From positions 32,324 to 96,323 of the forward strand of contig JAUMCA010000063.1 of NCBI GenBank assembly GCA_032119475.1: a DNA stretch of 64,000 bases. Direction: 5' to 3'. The notes beneath the pieces were generated by a model. The model saw only the letters and a list, made by a program, of their open reading frames with translations. It made no database searches and was not told the origin of the DNA. A program made the position numbers and the translations under genes. Of this stretch, positions 25,605 to 32,648 are shown one piece after another. Origin of the DNA: F1-60-MAGs149 sp032119475 (GTDB lineage: Bacteria; Actinomycetota; Thermoleophilia; Gaiellales; F1-60-MAGs149). The number at the start of each line of letters is the position of its first letter. Position 1 is the first letter of the stretch.

Positions 25605-25711
25605 TCGGATGTCGCGAAGGGGTCAGACCGATTCGCGACACCCGCTGCTCGCACGCATGCGTGACCGCATTCCTGTGTCGCGAATCGGTCTGACCCCTTC
25701 GCGACATCCGA
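25605..25711. repeat. GGTCAGACC-core palindromic element 4
   Basis: A perfect 37-bp inverted repeat (25605-25641 / 25675-25711). Each arm folds on itself as GTCGCGAA, then the core GGGGTCAGACCGA, then TTCGCGAC. Weaker complementarity extends outward (TGGTGCG on the left, CGCACCA on the right). The loop contains the palindrome CACGCATGCGTG. It lies 20 nt after the BKACE stop. Confidence 0.9.
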
Positions 25712-25758
25712 CCCCGTCGCACCATCCCCGCGACCGTCCCCCGCCACCACCCCTGCGA

Positions 25759-25772
25759 TAGGGTCTTTGTAG
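25759..25772 (+). promoter_or_regulatory. leaderless -10 box of the TlpA-like gene
   Basis: TAGGGT at 25759-25764, eight nt before the ATG at 25773. Confidence 0.5.
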
Positions 25773-26315
25773 ATGTCCCGCCGATCCATGATCGTCATCG
25801 CGATGCTCGCTGCGCTCGGTGTCGTGGCGCTGGCGATCGGGCTGCGCGGGGCGACGCAGACCGGGGACGCCGACGCCGTCGCGGTGGACGCGGACGTCCC
25901 CGCCTTCGCGCCCATCGCCGCTCCCCCCACGGCCGGGACGACGCTGGACGGCGAGCGCCTCGATCTCGCCGACCTGCGCGGCACCCCGGTCGTCCTCAAC
26001 TTCTGGGCGACGTGGTGCGGCCCGTGTCGCAAGGAGATCCCGACGATCGCCGCGTTCGCGAAGGCGCACCCCGAGATCGCGGTGGTCGGCATCAACTACC
26101 AGGACGACCCGGCCGAGGCACGCGCGTTCGAGCAGGAGACCGGCGCGTCCTGGCCGAGCATCGTCGACGACGGTCCGCTCGGCGCGACGTGGAAGGTGCC
26201 CGGCCTGCCGGCGACCTTCTACATCGACGCGGACGGGCAGGTGATCGACCGGAGCCTCGGCGAGGTGACCGCCCAGCAGCTCGAGGACCGCGTGCCCGCG
26301 CTGACCGGGTCGTGA
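25773..26315 (+). CDS. TlpA/ResA-like thiol-disulfide oxidoreductase
   Basis: A 180-residue exported thioredoxin-fold protein. An N-terminal signal anchor (MIVIAMLAALGVVALAIGL) precedes the domain, and the redox site is FWATWCGPCRKE. The cis-proline region is VPGLPATFYID. It probably keeps apocytochrome c or other extracytoplasmic cysteines reduced, drawing electrons from the CcdA-like protein whose gene overlaps its stop (GTGA). Confidence 0.9.
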   Translation: MSRRSMIVIAMLAALGVVALAIGLRGATQTGDADAVAVDADVPAFAPIAAPPTAGTTLDGERLDLADLRGTPVVLNFWATWCGPCRKEIPTIAAFAKAHPEIAVVGINYQDDPAEARAFEQETGASWPSIVDDGPLGATWKVPGLPATFYIDADGQVIDRSLGEVTAQQLEDRVPALTGS

Positions 26316-27028
26316 TCGGCGCCATCGACCTGTCCGCCGTCGGTCTCGCCGCGGCGTTCGCCGCCGGCGTCGTCTCGTTCCTGTCCCCCTGCGTGTGGCC
26401 GCTCGTACCCGCGTACCTCTCGTACGTCTCCGGCGTGCCGTACGACGATCTGGGCACGCACCGCCGGCGCGTCACGCAGATGACCCTCGCGTTCGTCGGT
26501 GGCTTCACGGTCGTCTTCGCCCTGTACGGCGTCAGCGTGGGCTACCTCGGCGCGCTGGTCTCCGATCACCGCCGCACCATCGAGATCGTCGGCGGGATCC
26601 TCGTGATCCTGATGGGCCTCGCGCTGCTCGGCTTCGCCCAGCGGCTGACCGCCCGCGAGGCGCGCGTCGCGCTCCCCGCGCGCCCGACCTCGTTCGCCGG
26701 CGCCGGCGTCGCCGGCATGGTCTTCGCGGTCGGCTGGACCCCGTGCATCGGCCCGATCCTCACCTCGATCCTGCTCTACGCCGCCACGCAGGGCAGCGGC
26801 GGCGGCACCCTCCTCCTGCTCGCCTACGGCATCGGCCTCGGCGTGCCGCTCCTCCTGTCCGGCCTGCTCGCCTCGTGGCTGCTCGACCGCACGGGCGCCT
26901 ACCGCCGCTACGGCGTGTGGATCAACCGCGTTGCCGGCGTGATCATGATCATCGTCGGTTTCCTGCTGGCCACCGGCGAGATGACGCGGATCACGCAGCA
27001 GCTGAGCGGATACGGCGTGATCATCTAA
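26312..27028 (+). CDS. ccdA: CcdA-type thiol:disulfide electron transporter
   Basis: A 238-residue protein with six transmembrane helices. The two redox cysteines are in FLSPCVWPLVPAYLSYVSG and GWTPCIGPILTSIL, the duplicated CcdA/DsbD pattern. It passes electrons from cytoplasmic thioredoxin to the TlpA-like partner. The pair probably supports maturation of the CSTCH heme of the qcr fusion subunit. The GTG start overlaps the upstream stop. Confidence 0.92.
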   Translation: MIGAIDLSAVGLAAAFAAGVVSFLSPCVWPLVPAYLSYVSGVPYDDLGTHRRRVTQMTLAFVGGFTVVFALYGVSVGYLGALVSDHRRTIEIVGGILVILMGLALLGFAQRLTAREARVALPARPTSFAGAGVAGMVFAVGWTPCIGPILTSILLYAATQGSGGGTLLLLAYGIGLGVPLLLSGLLASWLLDRTGAYRRYGVWINRVAGVIMIIVGFLLATGEMTRITQQLSGYGVII

Positions 27029-27052
27029 CCCGGTCCGCGGCGAGGCGCAGAT

Positions 27053-27311
27053 CCAGGGTCAGATGGAAATGCGAGCACGCGAAGGGCGCTGACGGAGTGC
27101 CGATCGATCGGGCGTGTCGCATTTCCGTCTGACCCCTTCTTCCGGGACGGATCCACGGCCCGGCAACCGCCGTCGCTTCGACGAGGCGAGCCCGGTGGCT
27201 CGGAGCGGTAGACCCACAGCGGACGAAGGGGTCAGACGGATTCGCTACACGCGCGGCTGCGCATGGCTGCCGTCACCCGGGTCCGCGTGTCGCGAATCCA
27301 TCTGACCCTGG
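27053..27311. repeat. composite GGTCAGACC-core palindromic element 5
   Basis: The outer inverted repeat is CCAGGGTCAGATGG (27053-27066) / CCATCTGACCCTGG (27298-27311). Inside are GAAATGCGAGCACGCGA, then GTGTCGCATTTCCGTCTGAC, CCCTTCTTCC, then about 100 nt homologous to element 3, then GAAGGGGTCAGACGGATTCG. It separates convergent ccdA and the Idi-like gene and supplies the last ~21 codons of the latter. Confidence 0.88.
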
Positions 27312-27805
27312 GTGGCTTCCAACCACGCCAGGATCTGCTGGCCGCTGGGCGTCAGCGGCTCCGGCACGACGCCCGGTGGGAACACCTGCAGGCCCACCAC
27401 CTCGGGCAGCATCAGCCGGAACGGGCCGTCCGCCACGAGCCGGAAGACGCCCGCCATCTCCGTCTCGCCGGGCAGGTCGGTGAGGATCGTGCCGAGGTGC
27501 TCGGGGGGTGCCCCGACGTAGCCGAGCTCCTCGGCGAGCTCGCGGACCGCCGCCTCGGCGTACGTCTCGTCGCCGTCGACGTGGCCCGAGCAGGAGACGT
27601 CCCAGCAGTCGGGCGACGAGTCCTTCCGCGGCGAGCGGCGCTGGAACAGCATCCCCTCCGACGTCTCCACGACGATGCTGATCGAGCGGTGGATGAGGGA
27701 CCGGTCGGCGTGGCACTCGGCGCGCGTGCGGTAGCCGAGGACGTTGTCGTCGCGATCGACGACGCAGAAGACCTCGTCATCGCGCTGCACGGCGGCCGGT
27801 TCCAC
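27245..27805 (-). CDS. Idi-like Nudix hydrolase
   Basis: A 186-residue Nudix protein from the GTG at 27805, which has a TACGAT -10 box seven nt upstream; an ATG at 27841 would overlap wecB. The Nudix box is GHVDGDETYAEAAVRELAEELGY. The preceding RAECHADRSLIHRSISIVV and CWDVSCSGHV resemble type I isopentenyl-diphosphate isomerase and its relatives such as YfcD. IPP isomerase activity is possible and would feed quinone prenylation, but is not proved. The C-terminus (about GQMDSRHADPGDGSHAQPRV) is encoded by palindromic element 5. Confidence 0.78.
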   Translation of the reverse strand: MEPAAVQRDDEVFCVVDRDDNVLGYRTRAECHADRSLIHRSISIVVETSEGMLFQRRSPRKDSSPDCWDVSCSGHVDGDETYAEAAVRELAEELGYVGAPPEHLGTILTDLPGETEMAGVFRLVADGPFRLMLPEVVGLQVFPPGVVPEPLTPSGQQILAWLEATQGQMDSRHADPGDGSHAQPRV

Positions 27806-27825
27806 GGCGCCTATCGTACGACCCG
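27806..27825. promoter_or_regulatory. overlapping divergent promoters of the Idi-like gene and wecB
   Basis: On the minus strand TACGAT (27818-27813) lies seven nt before the GTG at 27805. On the plus strand TATCGT (27812-27817) lies eight nt before the ATG at 27826. The two -10 boxes overlap by five bases in a 20-nt spacer. Confidence 0.5.
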
Positions 27826-28896
27826 ATGGCGAGGGTCGCATCCGTCGTGGGCAACCGCCCCCAGTACGTGAAGGCCGCGCCGCTGACCGTGGCCCTGCAG
27901 GCGCGCGCCGAGGTCATCGGCATCGACACGGGCCAGCACTACGACCCGGAGCTGTCCCAGGTCTTCTACGACGAGCTCGGGATCGCCCCGCCCGCGCACC
28001 GTCTCGAGGTCGGCTCCGGCTCGCACGCCGCGATGACCGCGCGGATCCTCGAGCGCATCGAGCCGGTCCTGATCGCCGAGCGGCCGGACTGGTGCGTCGT
28101 GTACGGCGACACGAACTCGACGCTCGCCGCGACGCTCGCCGCCGCGAAGCTCGGCATCCCGATCGCGCACGTCGAGGCGGGCCTGCGGTCGTTCGACCGC
28201 ACGATGCCGGAGGAGGCCAACCGCCTCGTCGCCGATCGGCTCGCCGACGTGCTGCTCTGCCCCGCGGAGCAGGCGCGGGCCAACCTCGCCGCCGAGGGCA
28301 TCGTCAACGGGGTGCACGTGGTCGGCGACGTGATGGCCGACGCCGCGCGGCTGTTCGGCCCGGTCGCCGAGCGGTCCACGGCGCTGCGCGACCTCGACCT
28401 CACGGCCGGCGGCTACGTCCTCGCCACGATCCACCGGGAGGCGAACACGCGCCCGCCGGCGCTCCACCGCCTCGTCGCCGGGCTGAGCGACCTCGACGCC
28501 GACGTGGTGCTGCCCCTGCATCCGCGGACGGCGGCCGCGCTCGAGGCGCACGGCCTCGCGTTCGGCGAACGCGTCCGCGTGATCCCGCCGGTCGGCTACC
28601 TCGCGTTCACGGCGCTCCTGCGCGGGGCGCGCCTGCTCCTGACGGACTCCGGCGGCGCGCAGAAGGAGGCGTACTTCCACCGCGTCCCGTGCGCGACGCT
28701 GCGCGACCGCACCGAGTGGGTCGAGACGGTCGCCGCCGGCGCGAACGTGCTGGTCGCCGACGATGCGGGCGCGATTGCCGCGGCCGTCGCCGCGCCGCCC
28801 GCCCCCGGCGAGTGGCCGCCGCTGTACGGCGATGGCCACGCAGCGGAGCGGATCGCCGACGTCCTGCTGGACGGGGCGCCGGTCGCGCGGCGGTAG
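27826..28896 (+). CDS. wecB: UDP-N-acetylglucosamine 2-epimerase (non-hydrolysing)
   Basis: A 356-residue GT-B-fold epimerase. It has GIDTGQHYD, VYGDTNSTLA, HVEAGLRSFDRTMPEEANR and ATIHREANTRPP, the standard signatures. It interconverts UDP-GlcNAc and UDP-ManNAc, or a derivative such as a 2,3-diacetamido uronate. It leads a four- or five-gene operon with a nucleotide-sugar dehydrogenase, a Gfo/Idh oxidoreductase and a hexapeptide acetyltransferase, so a modified acidic amino sugar is the likely product. Confidence 0.9.
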   Translation: MARVASVVGNRPQYVKAAPLTVALQARAEVIGIDTGQHYDPELSQVFYDELGIAPPAHRLEVGSGSHAAMTARILERIEPVLIAERPDWCVVYGDTNSTLAATLAAAKLGIPIAHVEAGLRSFDRTMPEEANRLVADRLADVLLCPAEQARANLAAEGIVNGVHVVGDVMADAARLFGPVAERSTALRDLDLTAGGYVLATIHREANTRPPALHRLVAGLSDLDADVVLPLHPRTAAALEAHGLAFGERVRVIPPVGYLAFTALLRGARLLLTDSGGAQKEAYFHRVPCATLRDRTEWVETVAAGANVLVADDAGAIAAAVAAPPAPGEWPPLYGDGHAAERIADVLLDGAPVARR

Positions 28897-28906
28897 GATC
28901 TGCCCG
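28894..28906 (+). promoter_or_regulatory. leaderless -10 box of the nucleotide-sugar dehydrogenase gene
   Basis: TAGGAT at 28894-28899, seven nt before the ATG at 28907. Its first three bases are the wecB stop codon TAG. Confidence 0.45.
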
Positions 28907-30175
28907 ATGCAGCGGGACGTGGCAGTGGTCGGCGCGGGCTACGTCGGCCTGCCCTTGGCCGTGCGCCTCGCCGAGGCCGGGCGCAGCGTCGTCTGCCTCG
29001 ATCCGGACGTCGCCAAGATGGAGCGCCTCAACGCCGGCGACTCGTACATCGAGGACGTCGCCAGCGACGACCTCGCCCGGCTCGTCGGCGCGGGTCTGCT
29101 CGCGGGGACGACCGACGAGGCGGAGCTGCGCGAGGCCGACGCGATCCTGATCTGCGTGCCGACGCCGCTCGCCGCCCACCGGGAGCCCGACCTCGGCGCG
29201 GTCCGGGCGGCCACCGCCGCCGTCGCGCGCAACCTGCGGAGCGGCCACGTGGTCGTGCTCGAGTCGACGACGTACCCGGGCACCACGCGCGAGGTCCTCC
29301 AGCCGATGCTCGAGGAGGGCGGCCTGCGCGCGGGCGTCGACTTCCACCTGGCGATGTCGCCGGAGCGCATCGACCCGGGCCGCACCGATTTCACCGTCCG
29401 CACGACGCCGAAGGTGATGGGCGGCATCACGCCGGCCTGCGCCGACAAGGCGGCCGCCGTCTACGAGGGCGCGGTCGACGACGTCGTGCGCGTGTCGTCC
29501 CCCGAGGCGGCCGAGCTGGCCAAGCTGCTCGAGAACATCTTCCGCACCGTCAACATCGCGCTCGTCAACGAGCTCGCGATGCTGTGCGAGCACCTCGGCC
29601 TGGACGTGTGGGAGGTCATCGACGCGGCGGCCACCAAGCCCTTCGGCTTCATGCGCTTCGAGCCCGGCCCCGGCCTCGGCGGCCACTGCCTGCCGATCGA
29701 CCCCTTCTACCTGACCTGGAAGGCACGCGAGCACGGGGTCTCGACGGAGTTCATCGAGCTGGCCGGCAAGGTCAACGAGCACATGCCGCACTACTGCGTC
29801 GACCGCATCGCGCGGCTGCTCAACGACCAGGCCAAGAGCGTGCGCGGCGCGGACGTCCTGATCCTCGGCGTCGCCTACAAGAACGACGTCGGCGACATGC
29901 GCGAGTCGCCGGCGCTGCCGATCGTCGAGCAGTTGCGCGAGAGCGGCGCGTCGGTGCGCTACCACGATCCGCACGTGCCGGTCGTCGACGAGCTCGGCCT
30001 GGCCAGCGTCGCGCTGACGGATGACGCGGTGCGCGCCGCCGACTGCGTGGTGATCGTGACCGGCCACGACGCCGTCGACTACCGCATGGTCGTCGACACC
30101 GCCAGCGCGGTGCTCGACCTGCGCAACGCGACCGGCAAGCGCGGCATGACGGGGGCCCATGTCCAGCGCCTCTGA
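28907..30175 (+). CDS. UDP-HexNAc 6-dehydrogenase (UDP-glucose/GDP-mannose dehydrogenase family)
   Basis: A 422-residue enzyme with an N-terminal Rossmann motif VVGAGYVGLPLA. STTYPGTTREV, SPERIDPGRTDFT and the catalytic C261 in GPGLGGHCLPIDPFYLTWKA follow. The C-terminal domain has GVAYKNDVGDMRESPAL. It oxidises the C6 hydroxyl of a UDP-amino sugar to a uronate; the SPERIDPG motif fits WbpA/WecC-type UDP-GlcNAc or UDP-ManNAc dehydrogenases. It overlaps the next gene by 17 nt. Confidence 0.9.
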   Translation: MQRDVAVVGAGYVGLPLAVRLAEAGRSVVCLDPDVAKMERLNAGDSYIEDVASDDLARLVGAGLLAGTTDEAELREADAILICVPTPLAAHREPDLGAVRAATAAVARNLRSGHVVVLESTTYPGTTREVLQPMLEEGGLRAGVDFHLAMSPERIDPGRTDFTVRTTPKVMGGITPACADKAAAVYEGAVDDVVRVSSPEAAELAKLLENIFRTVNIALVNELAMLCEHLGLDVWEVIDAAATKPFGFMRFEPGPGLGGHCLPIDPFYLTWKAREHGVSTEFIELAGKVNEHMPHYCVDRIARLLNDQAKSVRGADVLILGVAYKNDVGDMRESPALPIVEQLRESGASVRYHDPHVPVVDELGLASVALTDDAVRAADCVVIVTGHDAVDYRMVVDTASAVLDLRNATGKRGMTGAHVQRL

Positions 30176-31187
30176 CCCCGTCCGGGTCGGCATCGTCGGG
30201 CTCGGCTACTGGGGGCCCAACATCGCCCGTGCGCTCGCCTCGACCCCCGGCTGCGAGCTCGCCTACGCCTGCGACCTCGACGAGGGCAACCGCGCGCGGG
30301 TCGAGGGCCGCTACCCCGGCACCGTGATCACCGACCGCCTGGACGACCTCCTGGAGGATGACGCCCTCGACGCGGTGGTGATCGCGACCGGCGCGCCGAG
30401 CCACCACGCGCTCGGCATGCGCGTGCTCGCCGCCGGCAAGCACGCCTTCGTCGAGAAGCCGCTGGCGCTGACCGTCGCCGACGCCCGCGAGCTGGTGGCC
30501 GCGGCGGAGGCCGGCGACCGCGTGCTGATGGTCGGGCACCTGCTCCGCTTCCACCCGGTCTTCCAGCGCCTCCAGGAGATCGCCGAGTCCGGCGCGCTCG
30601 GCCGCGTCCTCTACCTGTACACGAACCGCCTCAACTTCGGGAAGGTGCGCGCGGACGAGAACGCGCTGTGGAGCCTGGCGCCGCACGACATCTCGCTGGC
30701 GCTGGCGCTGGCGGGCGAGCGCCCGTCCGAGGTCTCGGCCCGCGGCGAGGCGTTCCTGCGCACGGGCGTCGAGGACGTCGTCTTCGGCTACCTCCACTTC
30801 CCCAGCGGCCTCGTCGCACACCTGCACGTGTCCTGGCTCGACCCGCACAAGAGCCGCAAGCTGACGGTCGTCGGCTCCGAGGGCATGGCGGTGTTCGACG
30901 ACACCGAGGCGGACCGCAAGCTGACGATCTACGAGAAGGCGTCGTCGCCGTCCCGCTTCGACACCTGGGGCGAGTTCCAGGCGCTGCGCACCGGCGACGT
31001 GCGGATCCCGCAGCTGTCGAACGCCGAGCCGCTGCTCCAGGAGACGACGGCGTTCGTCCAGGCGATCCGCGACGGCCACGCCGCGGTGGCGTCCGGCGAC
31101 GAGGGGCTCGCCGTCGTGGAGGTGCTCAACGCCCTGCAGGCCTCGCTCGACCAGCGGGGTGCCCCGATCGCGCTGGACGGGCGATGA
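30159..31187 (+). CDS. Gfo/Idh/MocA-family sugar oxidoreductase
   Basis: A 342-residue NAD(P)-dependent oxidoreductase. The Rossmann segment is RVGIVGLGYWGPNIARAL and the conserved lysine is in FVEKPLALT. The downstream RADENALWSLAPHDISLALAL carries the usual histidine. Members next to WbpA-like dehydrogenases oxidise C3 of UDP-GlcNAc uronate (WbpB). Its place between a 6-dehydrogenase and an acetyltransferase supports that role. The stop overlaps the acetyltransferase start (ATGA). Confidence 0.87.
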   Translation: MSSASDPVRVGIVGLGYWGPNIARALASTPGCELAYACDLDEGNRARVEGRYPGTVITDRLDDLLEDDALDAVVIATGAPSHHALGMRVLAAGKHAFVEKPLALTVADARELVAAAEAGDRVLMVGHLLRFHPVFQRLQEIAESGALGRVLYLYTNRLNFGKVRADENALWSLAPHDISLALALAGERPSEVSARGEAFLRTGVEDVVFGYLHFPSGLVAHLHVSWLDPHKSRKLTVVGSEGMAVFDDTEADRKLTIYEKASSPSRFDTWGEFQALRTGDVRIPQLSNAEPLLQETTAFVQAIRDGHAAVASGDEGLAVVEVLNALQASLDQRGAPIALDGR

Positions 31188-31885
31188 GCGTCCACCCGTC
31201 CGCCATCGTCGAGGACGGCGCGGTGCTCGGCGCCGACGTCGAGATCGGCCCCTTCGCGGTCGTGCGCGCGGGCACGGTGCTGGGCGACGGCGTCGTCGTC
31301 GGCGAGCACGCGGTCCTCGGCAAGCGCCCGAAGCTCGGCCCGCGCTCCGTCGCGGCGGGCGGTGAGCTGCCGCCGCTCGAGGTCGCCGCGGGCGCGGTCG
31401 TCTCGACGCACGCCATCGTCTACGCCGGCACGACGATCGGCGCCGGTGCGATCATCGGCGACCACGCGTTCGTGCGCGAGCGCTGCGCGATCGGCGCGAA
31501 GACCGTCATCGGCCGCGCTGTGACGGTGGAGAACGACACGACGATCGGCGAGGGCTGCCGCGTGCAGTCCCAGTCGTACATCACCGCGCGCAGCGTCCTC
31601 GAGGACGACGTCTTCATCGCACCGTGCGTGGTGACGACGAACGACAACTTCATGGGGCGCACCGAGCGGCGCCACGCGCTGCTCAAGGGGCCGACGATCC
31701 GACGCGGCGCCCGCATCGGCGGCGCGGTGTGCCTCTGCCCGGGCATCGAGGTCGGCGAGGAGGCGTTCGTCGGCGCCGGCGCGGTGGTGACCAGGGACGT
31801 GCCGCCGCGGACCGTGGTCGTGGGCGTCCCGGCGCGCGCGCTGCGTGACGTGCCGGACGACGAGCTGCGCGCCAACGGCGGCTAG
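31184..31885 (+). CDS. left-handed beta-helix N-acetyltransferase
   Basis: A 233-residue hexapeptide-repeat protein, with many [LIV]GxxxxI turns from VHPSAIVEDGAVLGADVEIG to GAVVTRDVPPRTVVVGVPA. A VVTTNDNFMGR loop provides the likely catalytic region. WbpD/WlbB-type enzymes with this fold acetylate the 3-amino group of UDP-2-acetamido-3-amino-uronates. It would act after an aminotransferase; the DegT protein at 736-1842 is a candidate. An insertion near residues 50-60 makes it slightly longer than typical WbpD. Confidence 0.85.
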   Translation: MSVHPSAIVEDGAVLGADVEIGPFAVVRAGTVLGDGVVVGEHAVLGKRPKLGPRSVAAGGELPPLEVAAGAVVSTHAIVYAGTTIGAGAIIGDHAFVRERCAIGAKTVIGRAVTVENDTTIGEGCRVQSQSYITARSVLEDDVFIAPCVVTTNDNFMGRTERRHALLKGPTIRRGARIGGAVCLCPGIEVGEEAFVGAGAVVTRDVPPRTVVVGVPARALRDVPDDELRANGG

Positions 31886-31891
31886 TCCCGC

Positions 31892-32500
31892 GTGGATGCG
31901 GCGCTCGCCGGTCTGCTGACCGGCCTGTCCCTGATCGTCGCGATCGGCGCCCAGAACGCCTACCTGCTGCGCCTCGGCCTCTCGCGCACCCACGTCGGGA
32001 TGGCGGTCGCGATCTGCGCGATCGCGGACGCGCTCCTGATCATCGCCGGCATCGCCGGCGTCGGGGCGGTCGTCCGCACGCACGAGGACGTCCTGCGCGT
32101 CGTCAGCGCGCTCGGGGCCGCGTACCTCCTGTGGTTCGCGTTCCGCTCCTTCCGCAGCGCGCGCCGCCCCGCGGTCCTCCTGCCGTCCGATCAGCCGCCG
32201 CAGCCGCGCCGGACGACGGCGCGCACGATGGTCGCGCTCACGCTGCTCAACCCGCACGTCTACCTCGACACGGTCGTCCTCGTCGGCTCGATCGGCAGCA
32301 CGTTCGGCGACGACCGCTGGCGCTTCGCGGTCGGGGCCGTGGTCGCCAGCGTGGTCTGGTTCTCCACCCTCGGCTACGGCGCGCGTCTCCTGTCGCCCGC
32401 GATGTCGCGCCCGGCGACGTGGCGCGTGCTCGACCTGGCGATCGGCGTGGTGATGCTCGCGATCGCGGTCGGGCTGCTGCGGACGGCGGTGGCGGGGTAG
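31892..32500 (+). CDS. LysE/ArgO-family amino acid exporter
   Basis: A 202-residue membrane protein with about six helices. The family opening is LLTGLSLIVAIGAQNAYLLR, and LTLLNPHVYLDTVVLVGS holds the conserved NPHxYLD motif. LysE proteins export basic amino acids such as lysine and arginine. The GTG start is 6 nt after the acetyltransferase stop, so it may be read through from the sugar operon without a functional link. The TAG stop directly abuts palindromic element 6. Confidence 0.88.
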   Translation: MDAALAGLLTGLSLIVAIGAQNAYLLRLGLSRTHVGMAVAICAIADALLIIAGIAGVGAVVRTHEDVLRVVSALGAAYLLWFAFRSFRSARRPAVLLPSDQPPQPRRTTARTMVALTLLNPHVYLDTVVLVGSIGSTFGDDRWRFAVGAVVASVVWFSTLGYGARLLSPAMSRPATWRVLDLAIGVVMLAIAVGLLRTAVAG

Positions 32501-32636
32501 GCGGGTTGGGGGTTGGTGTCGCGAAGGGGTCAGACCGATTCGCGACACCAGTGGCGCTGACGGCAGCCCGCAGCACGCGCGGTGTCGCGAATCGGTCTGA
32601 CCCCTTCGCGACACCTACCCCAAACCCCCAACCCGC
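32501..32636. repeat. GGTCAGACC-core palindromic element 6
   Basis: The inner perfect 35-bp inverted repeat is 32515-32549 / 32581-32615, each arm GGTGTCGCGAAGGGGTCAGA onward. A second outer pair, GCGGGTTGGGGGTT (32501-32514) / AACCCCCAACCCGC (32623-32636), is also perfect. The element begins right after the LysE stop and ends at the -10 box of the M16 gene, filling the whole spacer. Confidence 0.92.
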
Positions 32637-32648
32637 TACGGTGCGCCC
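32637..32648 (+). promoter_or_regulatory. leaderless -10 box of the M16 peptidase gene
   Basis: TACGGT at 32637-32642, six nt before the ATG at 32649, directly adjoining element 6. Confidence 0.5.

Noticed and set aside
25605..25711. Simple Rho-independent terminators as the sole explanation of the palindromic elements
   Set aside because: Most lack a T-tract on either side, they come as inverted pairs, and element 2 lies next to a separate classical terminator at 9322-9358.
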